This document shows, in pieces, positions 14,961-25,739 of a stretch of 64,000 bases of DNA. This stretch comes from Hermodice carunculata. Lineage: Eukaryota; Annelida; Polychaeta; Eunicida; Amphinomidae. The DNA lies in assembly GCA_964020975.1 (NCBI GenBank), contig OZ026621.1:97528005-97592004 (forward strand), read 5' to 3'. The notes beneath the pieces were generated by a model. It made no database searches, had not been told where the DNA came from, and worked only from the letters and a program-made list of their open reading frames with translations. Each line of letters opens with the position of its first letter. The first letter of the stretch is position 1. A program made the translations under genes and the position numbers.

Positions 14961-16479
14961 GGCTCCCATTAGGGGGCATCACAGATCAGCAATATAACCT
15001 GGTTTATGGTCAGACTGAAAGCCAACCTGAGTTTGTGGTTTTTAACAGCCGGGAAAGGGTAAGGCAAGATTTTATCTAGGGAAATTGGTTACCTACGAAT
15101 ACACAATATTGGGGCATAATTTTGGAACACAAAGATGATGAAGTCATGTTATTTATTTCTAATATATGTTGATGGTAAATTTCTGTTATCTTGAGCTGGA
15201 TTTTACAAGGGGTACACAAAGATACACTAGTTTAAACATATGGACACAAAATTGTGTTACCTACATATGCACGTTACCTACCAATACCAATTATGACAGA
15301 TAAAACAGCACCTGTAGCATGACAAATAAAACATTTTGTCAATATCAATATATATTCGAATTGTTTGAGTGATGTTAGTTTCGTCAAACAACCCTAAAAC
15401 ATATCACCAAAAAGAATAGGGTTTAGGGAGGGGCTTCATTTTTTTTTCTAGTCATGCTTACATCATCCACGGGTACCAAAATTGGGATATTTTTGTTCTA
15501 TCTATGAACTGTACTGTGTGCACCGTAATGTTTGAAGATTTTATTACGTGTTTTGAAAGATAATTAAATTTAGAGACCAGTATATGTACACTATAAATAA
15601 AGTTTATTACCTACGAATACATGATACCAAGAAATGTCACCCGTCATGACCAAGAATAAACCACTCTGGTACTATGTTTTCACATGGGGGACTGCCATTC
15701 TGGTATCAAACCACAACCCAAAATCATGTCTTCACAAACAAGCTAATCAACTATCGTAATATGTCCACTATTTTGTGTAAGTATGTGACGAGGTGTGTCC
15801 CACAGGCATGATCAAAACTAGTTTTGTACGTTTTCTTGAATGAAACTGAGAAAAAAATGCTTATTAACACTGCCAACATGGATGATCAGTTTTCAGAATT
15901 GCTGCAGGTGATGTCCGTAACCGGTATTTTTTCTCTTATACACTAGAGGGCTCCCACTAGCTGGCAGTACCACCAAAAATCTGGTGGTATTAGTAGGTAA
16001 CATTTCAACATTGAAAGGTTATCTACAAATACATGATTATATGGCAATATTTCAACAATAAGTAAATTGAAAAAATTAAGACTCCGTCCATTTGTACCTT
16101 GTGTTGTCGCCGATCTACCCAAACATTTTTTCTTGCTTTGGCAAGTCTGAAATCTCTTTGCTGTCATTGTTTGGTTTGGAATTAATGAATATGGATCATG
16201 TTTTTCTGTACTATCTAACTATTCTGTCACCATGTTAAAATTACAGCAAGTTTTATGGTATTGGTAGGGAACGTGATTTTTTTTTTTACCAAACCGACCT
16301 TTTCACCTTAAACATTTCCTGACACCTTTACCCAAGGAACAGTTATTATATAGGCAATACATATAAGTACCTGACACATTAGGCTTTCTTTCCAGCATAA
16401 AGTGTCTCATGATGACATTTTTTCTTAGATTCCTCCCTGGTTGGAAATTGGTATTTGTAAGTAACACAAAAATTTACCC

Positions 16480-17830
16480 CTGACAACAAAAAATCAGAAA
16501 TGATACTTGGACCTAAAATTTTCACATGCATAATCCGATATGTACCAATCACACAACTAAGAAATAAATTATAAACATTGTGCGGTTGTTTTTTTTTTTT
16601 GAAGGATAAAGGACTTTTTTTAAAGAAGTAATAAATTTGAAAAACGACAAAAATAGGGGGTTTGGACTTCTAGAGACAATACTTCCATGAAAAGCCTTAA
16701 AAAATATGGCCCGAAAGCTCTCAATGATATGCATACTTTTAGCATATAAACACATGTTGCAAAATATCTTTGTTTACATTATGGGTCGAAACATGTTGTA
16801 GGCACATTTCGTGGGAATTGACCAAATATTTACATTTGGCATATTCTTTTCCATTAGAATAGGAAACGTTTGGACGTTCATTTTCCCATGAATGCAGTCA
16901 ATTACGTGTCCACCTGCAATCGTAGCAACCTTCTAGTAGTAGTAGTACAGCGCAGGCAGTAACGAAATCAGAATTAGTTTGGTTTACATCGGGAGGCCTA
17001 AAATAAGTGCCCTGTGAATGTTCCCCCGCCCCAGCTTGGTCAAATTATTTGCATCACAAGAATTGTCAGATATAACATTAACATAAATATTAAAGGAGCC
17101 TACATTATTCACGTAAAAATCCTTTCAATTGTAATCGTTGTTTGATTCCAACTTAATGACGGGCATTTTTACATGACGTTGTGTTAGCGACGTCATTAAA
17201 ATGCATGTAATACACTTGCAATCACCCGCCTAGTAATACAATTGACAGGAAGTTCAATCCCTAGCAATTACCCTCATTTAGAGGCTTGAATCACCAGACT
17301 AGTTGCCTGCGGAACATATCTCCTCTATTCTCCATTTCACATGGCTGATATTGTCACCATTGGTCACCATAGGTTGCCATGGAAACTATTGAAAGTGAAC
17401 TAGGGAAGAGTGATCATCACTGGTCAAAGAGATAATAATTAACTTAACCCTTTCCCCATGAATTGAGAATGAGTCAACAGTTTTTCTTGGTGCCGGTTGG
17501 GTGCCAAGTAAAGCTGCCGACTCGTGTCATGTTCTTGTTATAAGTCTCACCTTCACTTCTCTTTTTAACTCTTTCACTGGCAAATGAGAATAAAGTCGCA
17601 ATACTGGAGATGAACTGCGTTCAATTATAATAAGGATTATAGACTCATATTCCTTGTGAAACGACCGTTAATTCAAATACCAGATTGCTTCTAGTTCCAG
17701 AAAATACAATGGTCGAGATCAACACCTTTTCTTGCCGCACTTTGCACCCAAAGTGCACCAAGGAAAGCTGTTGACTCAGTCAAAAATGTGGCACTGTGTT
17801 CAAAGTGCTTTTGTTACTGTTGAAATATGT
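16480..17830. other. No gene identified
   Basis: Unique sequence with short T-runs and no recognised coding frame. A 20-bp string at 17760-17779 (AAGGAAAGCTGTTGACTCAG) recurs exactly at 48887-48906. Confidence 0.5.
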
Positions 17831-17831
17831 A

Positions 17832-19568
17832 AACAAGAGGCCCATGGGCCTAATGCTCTGCTGGCACTGTGGCTATAATGGACCTCTTCATTTCAAAGTT
17901 GCGAGTCTTCCAGTGGCTTCTGAACGTATAAAGCTTATATGATTTTAGTGTTTTGTTTGTCCACTAGATGGTACTTTGCTCCACATGTAATCATAGCTTA
18001 TTTGCGCAATTCCTGTGATGGATATTGTTGCATGTGGCAAGGCAACAATGAGTTAATCCTTAACTTTATGTCCTCAGTGACCTTGGGACAGAAGTTCAAG
18101 GTCACCCAGATCATGTAATACAAGAAGCCCATAGGCCTGGTGCTGTGCTGACATTGCCATTACAAAATCACCTCTTTCAAATTTACAGGCATGGTGACTT
18201 CACAAAAATTGATCAAGGTCACTGATATTATATAAATGTCTAGCTTTAGACATTGTCTATATACCCTATAAATTTGGCGAGTCTAATCCAATTACTTTTC
18301 CAAACATGCAATTTTATATTTTAAAACATATTTTGGCTCATAATTTCCCTCAAATTATAAGTGGCGCCACTGGTATCATGAGCAACTTAAACTTTGACCT
18401 CTCCAACAATCCCACCAAATTTGGTCAAGATCTGCCAAAAATTAAAGATGCTAGAGTGTTCACCAGATTTTCATATTTTGACCCCTTTATGCATAATAGT
18501 GTTGTTGGCACCATCGATATCAGAATGGACCTAGGTTTTTTCATACACCCTATAAGTCATGAAAGTTATATTGGGCTAACTTGAAAACTGTGGAGGGTAT
18601 TGCAGTTACAGGATTTTTAAATTTTGACCTGTATATTACATAATACTCTAGGTGGCGCCACCAACATTGATGTTGACACAGAATATTGTACACCTTAATA
18701 ACTCCTAAATGTTAAATGGGTCCATTTAAAAATTGTAGAGTGCAGAACATTCTCGAGATGACCCTTACTGTCAAACTAGCCATTTGACCTTGACCTTCAA
18801 CTCGGATAAACTAATTGTTAATGTTCAAAATATGCCTCCTACATCCAGCTTTCTACATATAGTCTGTTTGTTTAAATCAGGTAATAAATTTTCGAGTTAT
18901 TGAAGAAAAACAGTAAACTTGGACAAGCGCCAAACTCCACAATTACTGGGACAAACTGACCCAAAAAGTAGGTCACCAAGTATAGTTTTATACATTCTAT
19001 AATCAAGTGCAATTTTGATCTGGAGGCCCAATTCTCTTTGCCATTGATGTCCAAGCTATGCCCTGCTCTTACAAAATCACCTTTGCAATTTTACAGGCAT
19101 GGTGACGTCACAAAAATACGTCAAGGTCACTGATATTACATAGTATTCTACCTTTGGCCATAAATTTGGCAAGTCTGATCCAATTACTTTTCCATTTTTT
19201 CGAATTTTGCATCTAAAAACACATTTAGCTCATAATTTCCCTCAAATTTTAGGTGGCGCAACTAGTATAATTAGACTTGGACCTCCCTCACAATCCCAAC
19301 TAATTTGGTGAAGATCTGCCAAAAACTAAGACGCTGGAGTGTTCACAAGATTTTCACATTTTGACTCTATATTACACAATATTGTAGATGACGCCCAATA
19401 TTGAAAGGGGCTTAGATTTTCATACACACTTTAAGTCCTGAAAGTTATATTGGGCTAATTTGAAAACTGTGGATGGTATCGCACTTACAAGCAAAAGTTT
19501 GCTGATGGACGGACAGACATAAGCAGTGGCATCAGCTCTGTGAATTTTGGTCAGAAGAGCTAAAAATG
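17832..19568 (+). mobile_element. Helentron/pearl-like non-autonomous repeat, copy A
   Basis: It begins AACAAGAGGCCCATGGGCCT (a 14-bp palindrome inside) and ends with CTGATGGACGGACAGAC and then a short hairpin around AGCTCTGTG...AGAGCTAA. Inside are two tandem copies of a ~909-bp unit (compare 18163 and 19071, each starting ACAAAATCACCT...ACAGGCATGGTGAC). Copy B is at 42022-44596. A palindromic start, tandem core units, an ACGG-type tract and a terminal stem-loop are the layout described for molluscan pearl elements (Helentron-derived INEs). No coding capacity. The class call is by architecture only. Confidence 0.6.
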
Positions 19569-19569
19569 T

Positions 19570-20050
19570 TGAAGCAGTTGACGTTTCACCACACATGAGT
19601 TTGGGCCAAAGATGTCGCAATTAGCAATTTCATGTGTAATGTGTATTCTAATGAATACACAGCCGAATGGACCGGCTTTTGCACCGTTGGGAGGCATGCA
19701 TTTCTATTAGATTGGCTGTCATCTCGATTCAGCTGCTTACATGCACCTTAGCAGAAGTTGCACCATTTTATGAACACTAAAGCTATACACCTAGATTTCC
19801 TGTGACAAATTTGGCATTTCGATATACAGATATTTTAATGTTATGATGAGGTTTCAAACTACAATGGAAAGTGACAGCCAGAGCCCTCTTGACTGTAGCG
19901 CCAGCTACAGGATAAGAACAATAACCTTTTCTCCCTGCCCTTCTTTATTGATGCATTGCTCAATGCTGGAAGGATCTTGCAGTTTTAAAATCCTTCACCA
20001 TACTTGGCTGAAGGATATTGTCATAATCTCCATCCATACTTGAGGTCAAT
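19570..20050. other. No gene identified
   Basis: Unique sequence; only short unconvincing frames. Confidence 0.5.
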
Positions 20051-20054
20051 GTGG

Positions 20055-20350
20055 AAACTTAAAAATGGAAAAATCTATCCTAACTGAATTTGGTGTTCAA
20101 GTCCCTCTCATGGAATTATCCGATGGGATTGAAGGAGTGAACTAACCTAGTTTTGAGGTCACAAGGTCAACTTCATTGATTATGATATGCAGTGGTAGTG
20201 TCACTGCCACTTCAGAGTGGAAACACCTACCCTAACCAAATTTGGTGTGGGATCCCTCATATGGAATGCATGCATGGGACTGCAGGAGTGACCTTGACAT
20301 GAAATATGCCACAGAGGTAAACTTTGTCAGCTTTGTGGCTCATTCACTGC
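20055..20350. repeat. Two-unit degenerate tandem repeat, ~150 bp
   Basis: Units share CTAACYRAATTTGGTGT, CCCTCATATGGAAT-like, ATGGGACTGCAGGAGTGA-like and GACCTTG blocks in order. Possibly the core of another pearl-like element. Confidence 0.45.
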
Positions 20351-20604
20351 TACTGTGTTTGCCATGGGTTTATTGTGCCACAAAATTTTAAGACTTATTC
20401 CTCATGGTTTCTCTCAAGTGTTCAACATAGAGAGTGGGGCTCATGTAAAATCATTTATACCCCATGTATTTAAATTTCAGAATGTGCCTGTAAATAGTTC
20501 TCCTAAGTGTTATTTTTCCCTATTGAACCTGGAGAAATATTACATATAAAACAGTACTATTCTATTTCAAGGTATATGTCCTGCAATTTTGCATGAAGCT
20601 AATG

Positions 20605-22775
20605 TTCAACTTTCATGGGTGGCAACTGCTCCCCTTTACTGGCAGATTTGTATTTAACCTGGCTTGAATTTAAGTATATGGATAACTTGATGAAAAAGGA
20701 CTTTCAAATGGCTACAAAATTATCAAACGCAAGATATATTTATGACATTGCTTGTGTAAATGTACAAAATTTCAGTGAAGTTGCTGCAGAAATTTACCCA
20801 AAAGATATCCCTTTTGAGGGTAACAATTCAGATGGTTTCAGAGATGTGTTTTTGGACTTGGATATTCAGATCTCTAATGACAGGTTTTGTATTAAAGTCT
20901 ATCACAAAATAGATGAGTTTAACTTTGAAGTAGTTAATTATCCTTTCCCGGATAGTACTATTTCGGACACTATTGTATATAATACAATTTTTGTCACAGA
21001 TTTTGAGATTTGGACGTATTTGTTCTAAATTTTAGGACTTTGCATCTAGAACCAAGTTTATTTACAATTAACTTGAGTCAAGAGGATTTAAAGGTGTACT
21101 TTTGATCAAATATTTCTACAAATTTTGCTGTAAATATCCCGAGATGGTTAGAAAGTTTGGCTTCAATAATTTTAGACATTTTAGACTTGCCTGTTTTGCT
21201 ACTTAATTTTATCTTTTGACATCATTCTGTTTAAATGTTCACCTTTCAGACATTTTAGGCTAGGTTGTTTTCTGTTAGGTAAACCCGCACGGGCTACAGG
21301 TAGCAAGAAGTGGCCTACGACAGTTACAAGCTTGCCTAACTGTACTTGATATCTGGTTAATATTTTCATTGCATTTTCTTGACAAAAAAAAAAAGACTTT
21401 TATTCTTTTCTGACTTGCCCTATAATTCTACTGTTAATATCCAAAGATTATTAGAAAGTTATGGCCACAATGATTTACAGTTTTTAGATCTGTCTGTTTT
21501 GCTACTTAACTTTATCTTTTGGCATCTTTCTGTTTTAATATTCACTTTCAGACATTTTAGGCTTACATGTTTTCTGTTAGGTAAACCCCCAGGGGCTACA
21601 GATAGCAGGATGCAGCCTACAACAGTTACATGTTTGCCTAATTGTACTTAAAATCCTGATACAAAAAATTGTTTTGTAGCATGTTTTTGGCATAAATGCT
21701 AATGACTTTCATTCTTTTCTGATATGCCTAAATGCACATAAAAAAATTACTCAAAATTGACAGTATTTTCTCAAATGTCACAAACCTGACTTAATACGTT
21801 GACACATTGACTCGGGGTTGGCAGTTAAATAGAGCTTAATTGTTTGTGGAGTAGGTGTCATCATGGAGTTTGTTTTACATCTCTGGTGCAGGATGTACCT
21901 TAATTGTTTGTGGAGTAGGTGTCATCATGGAGTTTGTTTTACATCTCTGGTGCAGGATGTTCATTGTTGCAGTCCTTCAATCAAATGTCACAAACCTGAC
22001 ACATGACGTTGATACATTGACTCAGAGTTGGCAATGAAATAGAGCTTAATTGCTTGAGGAGTAGATGTCATCATGGAGTTTGTTTTACATTTCTGGTGCA
22101 GGATGTACATTGTTGCAGTCCTTGTTAGGATTTCCCATGGTTTATACAGGTGGTCTAGCTGCAATTGTTTATGTTACAATCACTGGGACTGAATATAATG
22201 CCCTAGCTTGTTCCCACTTCAGTTGAACATTGGTGGATGGTTTAACTAGGATAAGCTGTCCAGCTAGAAAGGGTACATATTGGCTCGGGGGGGGGGGGGT
22301 AAGTCAAATTATTCTTATCTGAACCTGTATTATGCAAATTTGGTAATTGTGGTCTGTTTGACAGGTATTCTTCTTTCATATGAAGCTCTGCATTTATAAG
22401 CAAAGCTTCATATATTTAGCTAATTCATCAATTATCACGTTCATATTTATTCATTATTATGTGGGTTGTCTTTGCTGAATATTTAGTTTCGGCAAGGAGC
22501 CGCTACTCAGAGAGACATGAACGGGTAAAAGGCTTCGAAACATGTTGAGTAGTTACCCGATGAAGACCCTTTAATTTAGTTGGGCTAATACAGCCTATGT
22601 CAAAATTTTACAGAGGAACGTGTACAATATGGACAATAGTACTTCTATGTTTATAAGTTAGACAGGGACAGGTTAGTTTATGGAGAGTAAAGAGTTCGGA
22701 CTGCGGAATAGGGTAATGACTACTAGGAAGTGGTTTTGGACACAAAGACACAAATACAACAATGAAGTCAATCAT
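20605..22775 (+). mobile_element. PLE-A copy 2: Penelope-like element, 5'-truncated
   Basis: The RT fragment (20612-21028) is followed by the end of the RT domain in the sequence to about 21170, then the same spacer as copies 1 and 3, and the conserved MESKEFGLRNRV ORF start at 22679-22762. The spacer contains a ~300-bp direct duplication (21130-21360 against 21430-21650) and a 61-bp duplication (21848-21960). Beyond about 22770 the sequence is unrelated to the other copies. Confidence 0.8.
20612..21028 (+). pseudogene. Penelope-like reverse transcriptase, C-terminal half
   Basis: The RT copies element RNA into DNA for reinsertion. Visible are MGGNCSPLLADLYL (the GxxMGxxxSPLLAxLYL motif of Penelope-like RTs), the RY-x-DIA catalytic block, IYPKDI, FLDLD, and the VNYPFPDS...Y segment characteristic of this family. 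The open frame covers only fingers-palm to thumb; the N-terminal half is gone, so the copy is dead. After 21028 homology continues in shifted frames (LLIKYFYKFCCKYPEMVRKF). There is no GIY-YIG endonuclease in the sequence that follows. The closest relative in the window is 63580-62650 on the minus strand. Confidence 0.85.
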
Positions 22776-23250
22776 CTGCGCAATTTTCCCAAGAGGCCTA
22801 CTTTGGCATAATGTAATGAGGCGTGGCGGAGTACACTTTAATTTGAATTTGGACAAAAATGCCTTTCCGAAATGGTGGTTTTCATAAAAATTGTTGTTAT
22901 TTGATGGGTAGATCTTCCCGTCAAAATGTAGCAAAGGTTTTTTATCTCGTGATAAAAAATGAAATGCTGTATATATAGAATTTTATTCCTTCCAAAGTCG
23001 TGTTTATAAGTCACTGGTACAACACCAGTATTGTATGTGAGTGAGAATGAAAGCAGATGGGACAAAATACTCTAATACTTGGGTTGTGTTTTTGAGTGTC
23101 ACCATAGTTTTATCATTTTGACCATAATATTATTTTCAAACTTCAGCACTTAATCATACTGGGACCCTGTTTAATTGAAGGAAGAAAAACATTAATATTT
23201 GTAGACTCTTAATATCTGGACTGTTTTATTTGCATAATTACAAATTACAT
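22776..23250. other. No gene identified
   Basis: Unique sequence; minus-strand open frames of 75-108 codons show no recognisable domain. Confidence 0.5.
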
Positions 23251-23265
23251 CTGTAGGTCCATCGT

Positions 23266-23576
23266 AACAAGTGTCTTGTTCTCCCAACTGCACTGGAAAT
23301 AATACCTGGTATTTTGACCTTGCAAAGTATAACTGTCGGCCACTTGGTGGCACTGTAATCAAAAGTTCTGCTGGAAACATAATGGACATATATCGCTCAT
23401 ATTATAGCTCATATACTTTGTATAAAAGACAATCTCTAGGCCACTGTAACGTAGCCAACCCAGACTCTGTCATGCAAATTGAAGTCATTCAGAATCATGG
23501 TCAGTTGTGCTCAGAAACACTCCCAACAGACACTTCAATCACACATAATGCTTACTGGTGCACTCCATGTTGACAT
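23266..23576 (+). CDS. Unidentified Cys-containing open frame
   Basis: A 100-codon frame begins after a stop and has no convincing ATG (SCSPNCTGNNTWYFDLAKYN...). It has seven cysteines and two N-glycosylation sites in the first half, looks protein-like, and ends with HNAYWCTPC. An AG acceptor-like site (TTACATCTGTAG) lies 10 bp upstream. I do not recognise it. It could be a terminal exon of an extracellular protein, or chance. Confidence 0.2.
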
Positions 23577-23679
23577 GAGCTATCTGCCATTCAGCTGTCA
23601 TACAAAACATATATACATCTTCACTCAAAACTGAGTAAAGTCATGTACTTTCCTACATTCACTATGTACAATGGTGCCT

Positions 23680-23810
23680 ACTCTAAAGACCACCTCTCCT
23701 GAGATACCACATCTGTTGGGAGACTTAAAGATCACCTGCAATATGAGACCAGCTCTGGCAGCAGAGGCGGTCTTAATAACCAGATACTATTGTGCTGTGT
23801 TCTAGCCAAT
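23680..23810. mobile_element. GACCAC-rich MITE remnant, second copy
   Basis: Carries CTAAAGACCACCT, CAATATGAGACCAG and GGTCTTAATAACC in the same order as 11490-11660. Confidence 0.35.
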
Positions 23811-25260
23811 TGTCACACAGTGCACTTCTGGTCCAATACACATCATGCAATATACTTTAATGGTCCAGTACACCCTTATTTCACATACAGCTTTGCTGTG
23901 CACTCAACTCTTGACTGGACTATGTGCACGTTGTAATTCTTGTGTCGTTTTGACGTCCGGCTCTTCTCTACCTTAATTATTGCTCCTGCCACTGAAAACG
24001 TGGAAATGAAAAAACCTTAGATGCTGAATGAAGTCTGCAGTTAGGATTGGAATGTCTGGGGCCAGTGCTATTTCACCCATTGAGCCCTCTTAAAAGACAG
24101 AAGAATGGCTGTGTTGTAATGTAACTTCACTGTCAGACTCAGCTCTCGCACCTGACAGTTGTCAATGTTGAACCAGGAACTTTGGTAATAATGGCCGTGT
24201 CATGGCACGTCCGTCCACTGCAATTTAAAAATCCCCAACAAATATCACATTTGAAATTTTGTTGTAATACAGTGAGTGAATGCCAGCTATGGCATCACTG
24301 TACTAACCTCAAGCGGACCTGTCTCTTACGCCAGCTCAAGGATTTAAGGGCTAAGTTCTTGACTGAGGCTAAGAAAAGACACAATCAATGAGTTGAGTTT
24401 AACATTTATCATTCATGTTTAGTCACTGCAAAAATAAAAATCAGGTAAAATACAAAGCTTTCTGATGTGCGGGAGTGCTTACAATATATGAATATAAGAA
24501 TACATTACAAGTGTCCTTGGAAAGTCCACTCAGTCCTACATGTATTTCAATTAGAACCAAAAGTATTCATTGCAAAAAAAATAAAATTCGTACTAAACCT
24601 TAATTATTTATTTTTGGAATAAAATTACAACTAATTTTTGTATATCCTGTGGTGGAAGAAAGTCCAACGATGAATCCGGTTCAGCAAAAGTTCACAAATT
24701 CTCCATTCAGGTCTGATCAATAATAATTTATCAAACTTCCAAAGACTTGAATGGTTTTATAATTAACTCAAATAGAGGGGCTTAAATTTTACTGAATGTC
24801 AAATATAAATGAAGGTTTAAAGCTTGCCAATTTCTAGAAATCTGCAAAGCCCAGAAGTCTGGCTCACTTATGACCATAACGGTCTTTGAACATTGGAATA
24901 TTTCACAGAGTCCTAAAGCCACAGTACCCCATGTATCTGGAATTGACATGGCTCAGCAGGCAACTCTTACAGATCTCTTTGACATCTGCCTCCAGTGTGT
25001 ATATGTAGTATATGTCACTGCAATTTTCAAACTTGGAGTCAGAGACTACTCAACTATTTACGACAGGAGTTCCAACATTGTTCCATTTTTAACTTTTATG
25101 AATAATTTCATGATCTAAAAATTATCTGGAAAGGGTTAGATAAACTTTAAGAAGTGAACCCACAAGAATTACAAATTTGTAAGAAAGCAGCCATTTTGAT
25201 TAAAAGACACTTCTTAATGTACCCTAAGCCTTAACAAGACAATACAAGTGTGTATAAATA
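23811..25260. other. No gene identified
   Basis: AT-rich unique sequence; open frames at 24182-24391 and 24870-25118 are short and match no family known to me. Confidence 0.5.
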
Positions 25261-25264
25261 ACTC

Positions 25265-25312
25265 TTCGAATCTCATACAGGTCGACATAAATTGGTATCG
25301 TATTTTTCACTT
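25265..25312 (+). mobile_element. tRNA-derived SINE, 5'-truncated copy
   Basis: Matches the SINE at 25479 from its B box onward: TTCGAATCTCATACAGGTCG then ACATAAATTGGTATCG and TATTTTTCA. The tRNA-like head upstream of the B box is missing. Confidence 0.7.
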
Positions 25313-25478
25313 GCTAATACTCTATTGGTTTCGAAGTGCTGTGGGCCATTGCTCCGACTTCGAAATTATATTAGAGGTGTATTTCATAAATTGTCGGTCT
25401 GTGGAAGTGCCCTACCGTGTCAATGTACAAGCCACACCTGCTATAACATCACCCTGGGTCCTCGGTCAACCTTTAAGG

Positions 25479-25725
25479 GGTTGCCCCGATGGCCTAGAGG
25501 TCAGCGTGTTGGACTTTCCATTTTGCTAGGCGAGTGTGCCGAAGGTAGTGGGTTCGAATCCCATACAGGTCGACATAAATTGGTATCGTATTTTTCATCT
25601 GGTAAATTGGTATCGTATTTTTCATCTGGTATAATAATATAATTTCTGATAAAAGTGTAATGTAAAATTCTATAAGTGCCATTTTTCATCTGGTATAATT
25701 ATATAATTTCTGATAAATATATTTT
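25479..25725 (+). mobile_element. tRNA-derived SINE with tandem-repeat tail
   Basis: The head carries a perfect A box (TGGCCTAGAGG, 25490-25500) and a perfect B box (GGTTCGAATCC, 25551-25561), the internal RNA polymerase III promoter of a tRNA. The 60-bp gap between boxes is longer than in most tRNAs and would fit a long variable arm. The anticodon arm does not fold as a good tRNA, so I call a SINE rather than a tRNA gene. The tail holds tandem copies of TAAATTGGTATCGTATTTTT plus CATCTGG, then a ~70-bp duplication (TTTCATCTGGTATAATWATA). Confidence 0.75.
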
Positions 25726-25739
25726 CTGTAAATTAATCA

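Larger units (their letters stand above)
12160..16470. repeat. Region with a dispersed GGTTACCTACAAATACC motif
   Basis: At least eleven copies of a degenerate 17-mer, GGTTACCTACAAATACC or its complement GGTATTTGTAGGTAACC, are scattered over 4.3 kb on both strands. They lie near 12160, 12521, 12908, 13291, 15086, 15256, 15273, 15606, 15984, 16018, 16258 and 16450. I did not see it elsewhere in the window. Spacing is irregular and the sequence between copies is unique, so this is not a tandem repeat. It could be the subterminal repeat system of a large DNA transposon or a cluster of protein-binding sites. No coding sequence is recognised inside. Confidence 0.65.

Noticed and set aside
25479-25572. 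A genuine tRNA gene
   Set aside because: A and B boxes are perfect, but the acceptor and anticodon arms do not pair well, a truncated second copy exists, and a repeat tail follows, so a SINE fits better.
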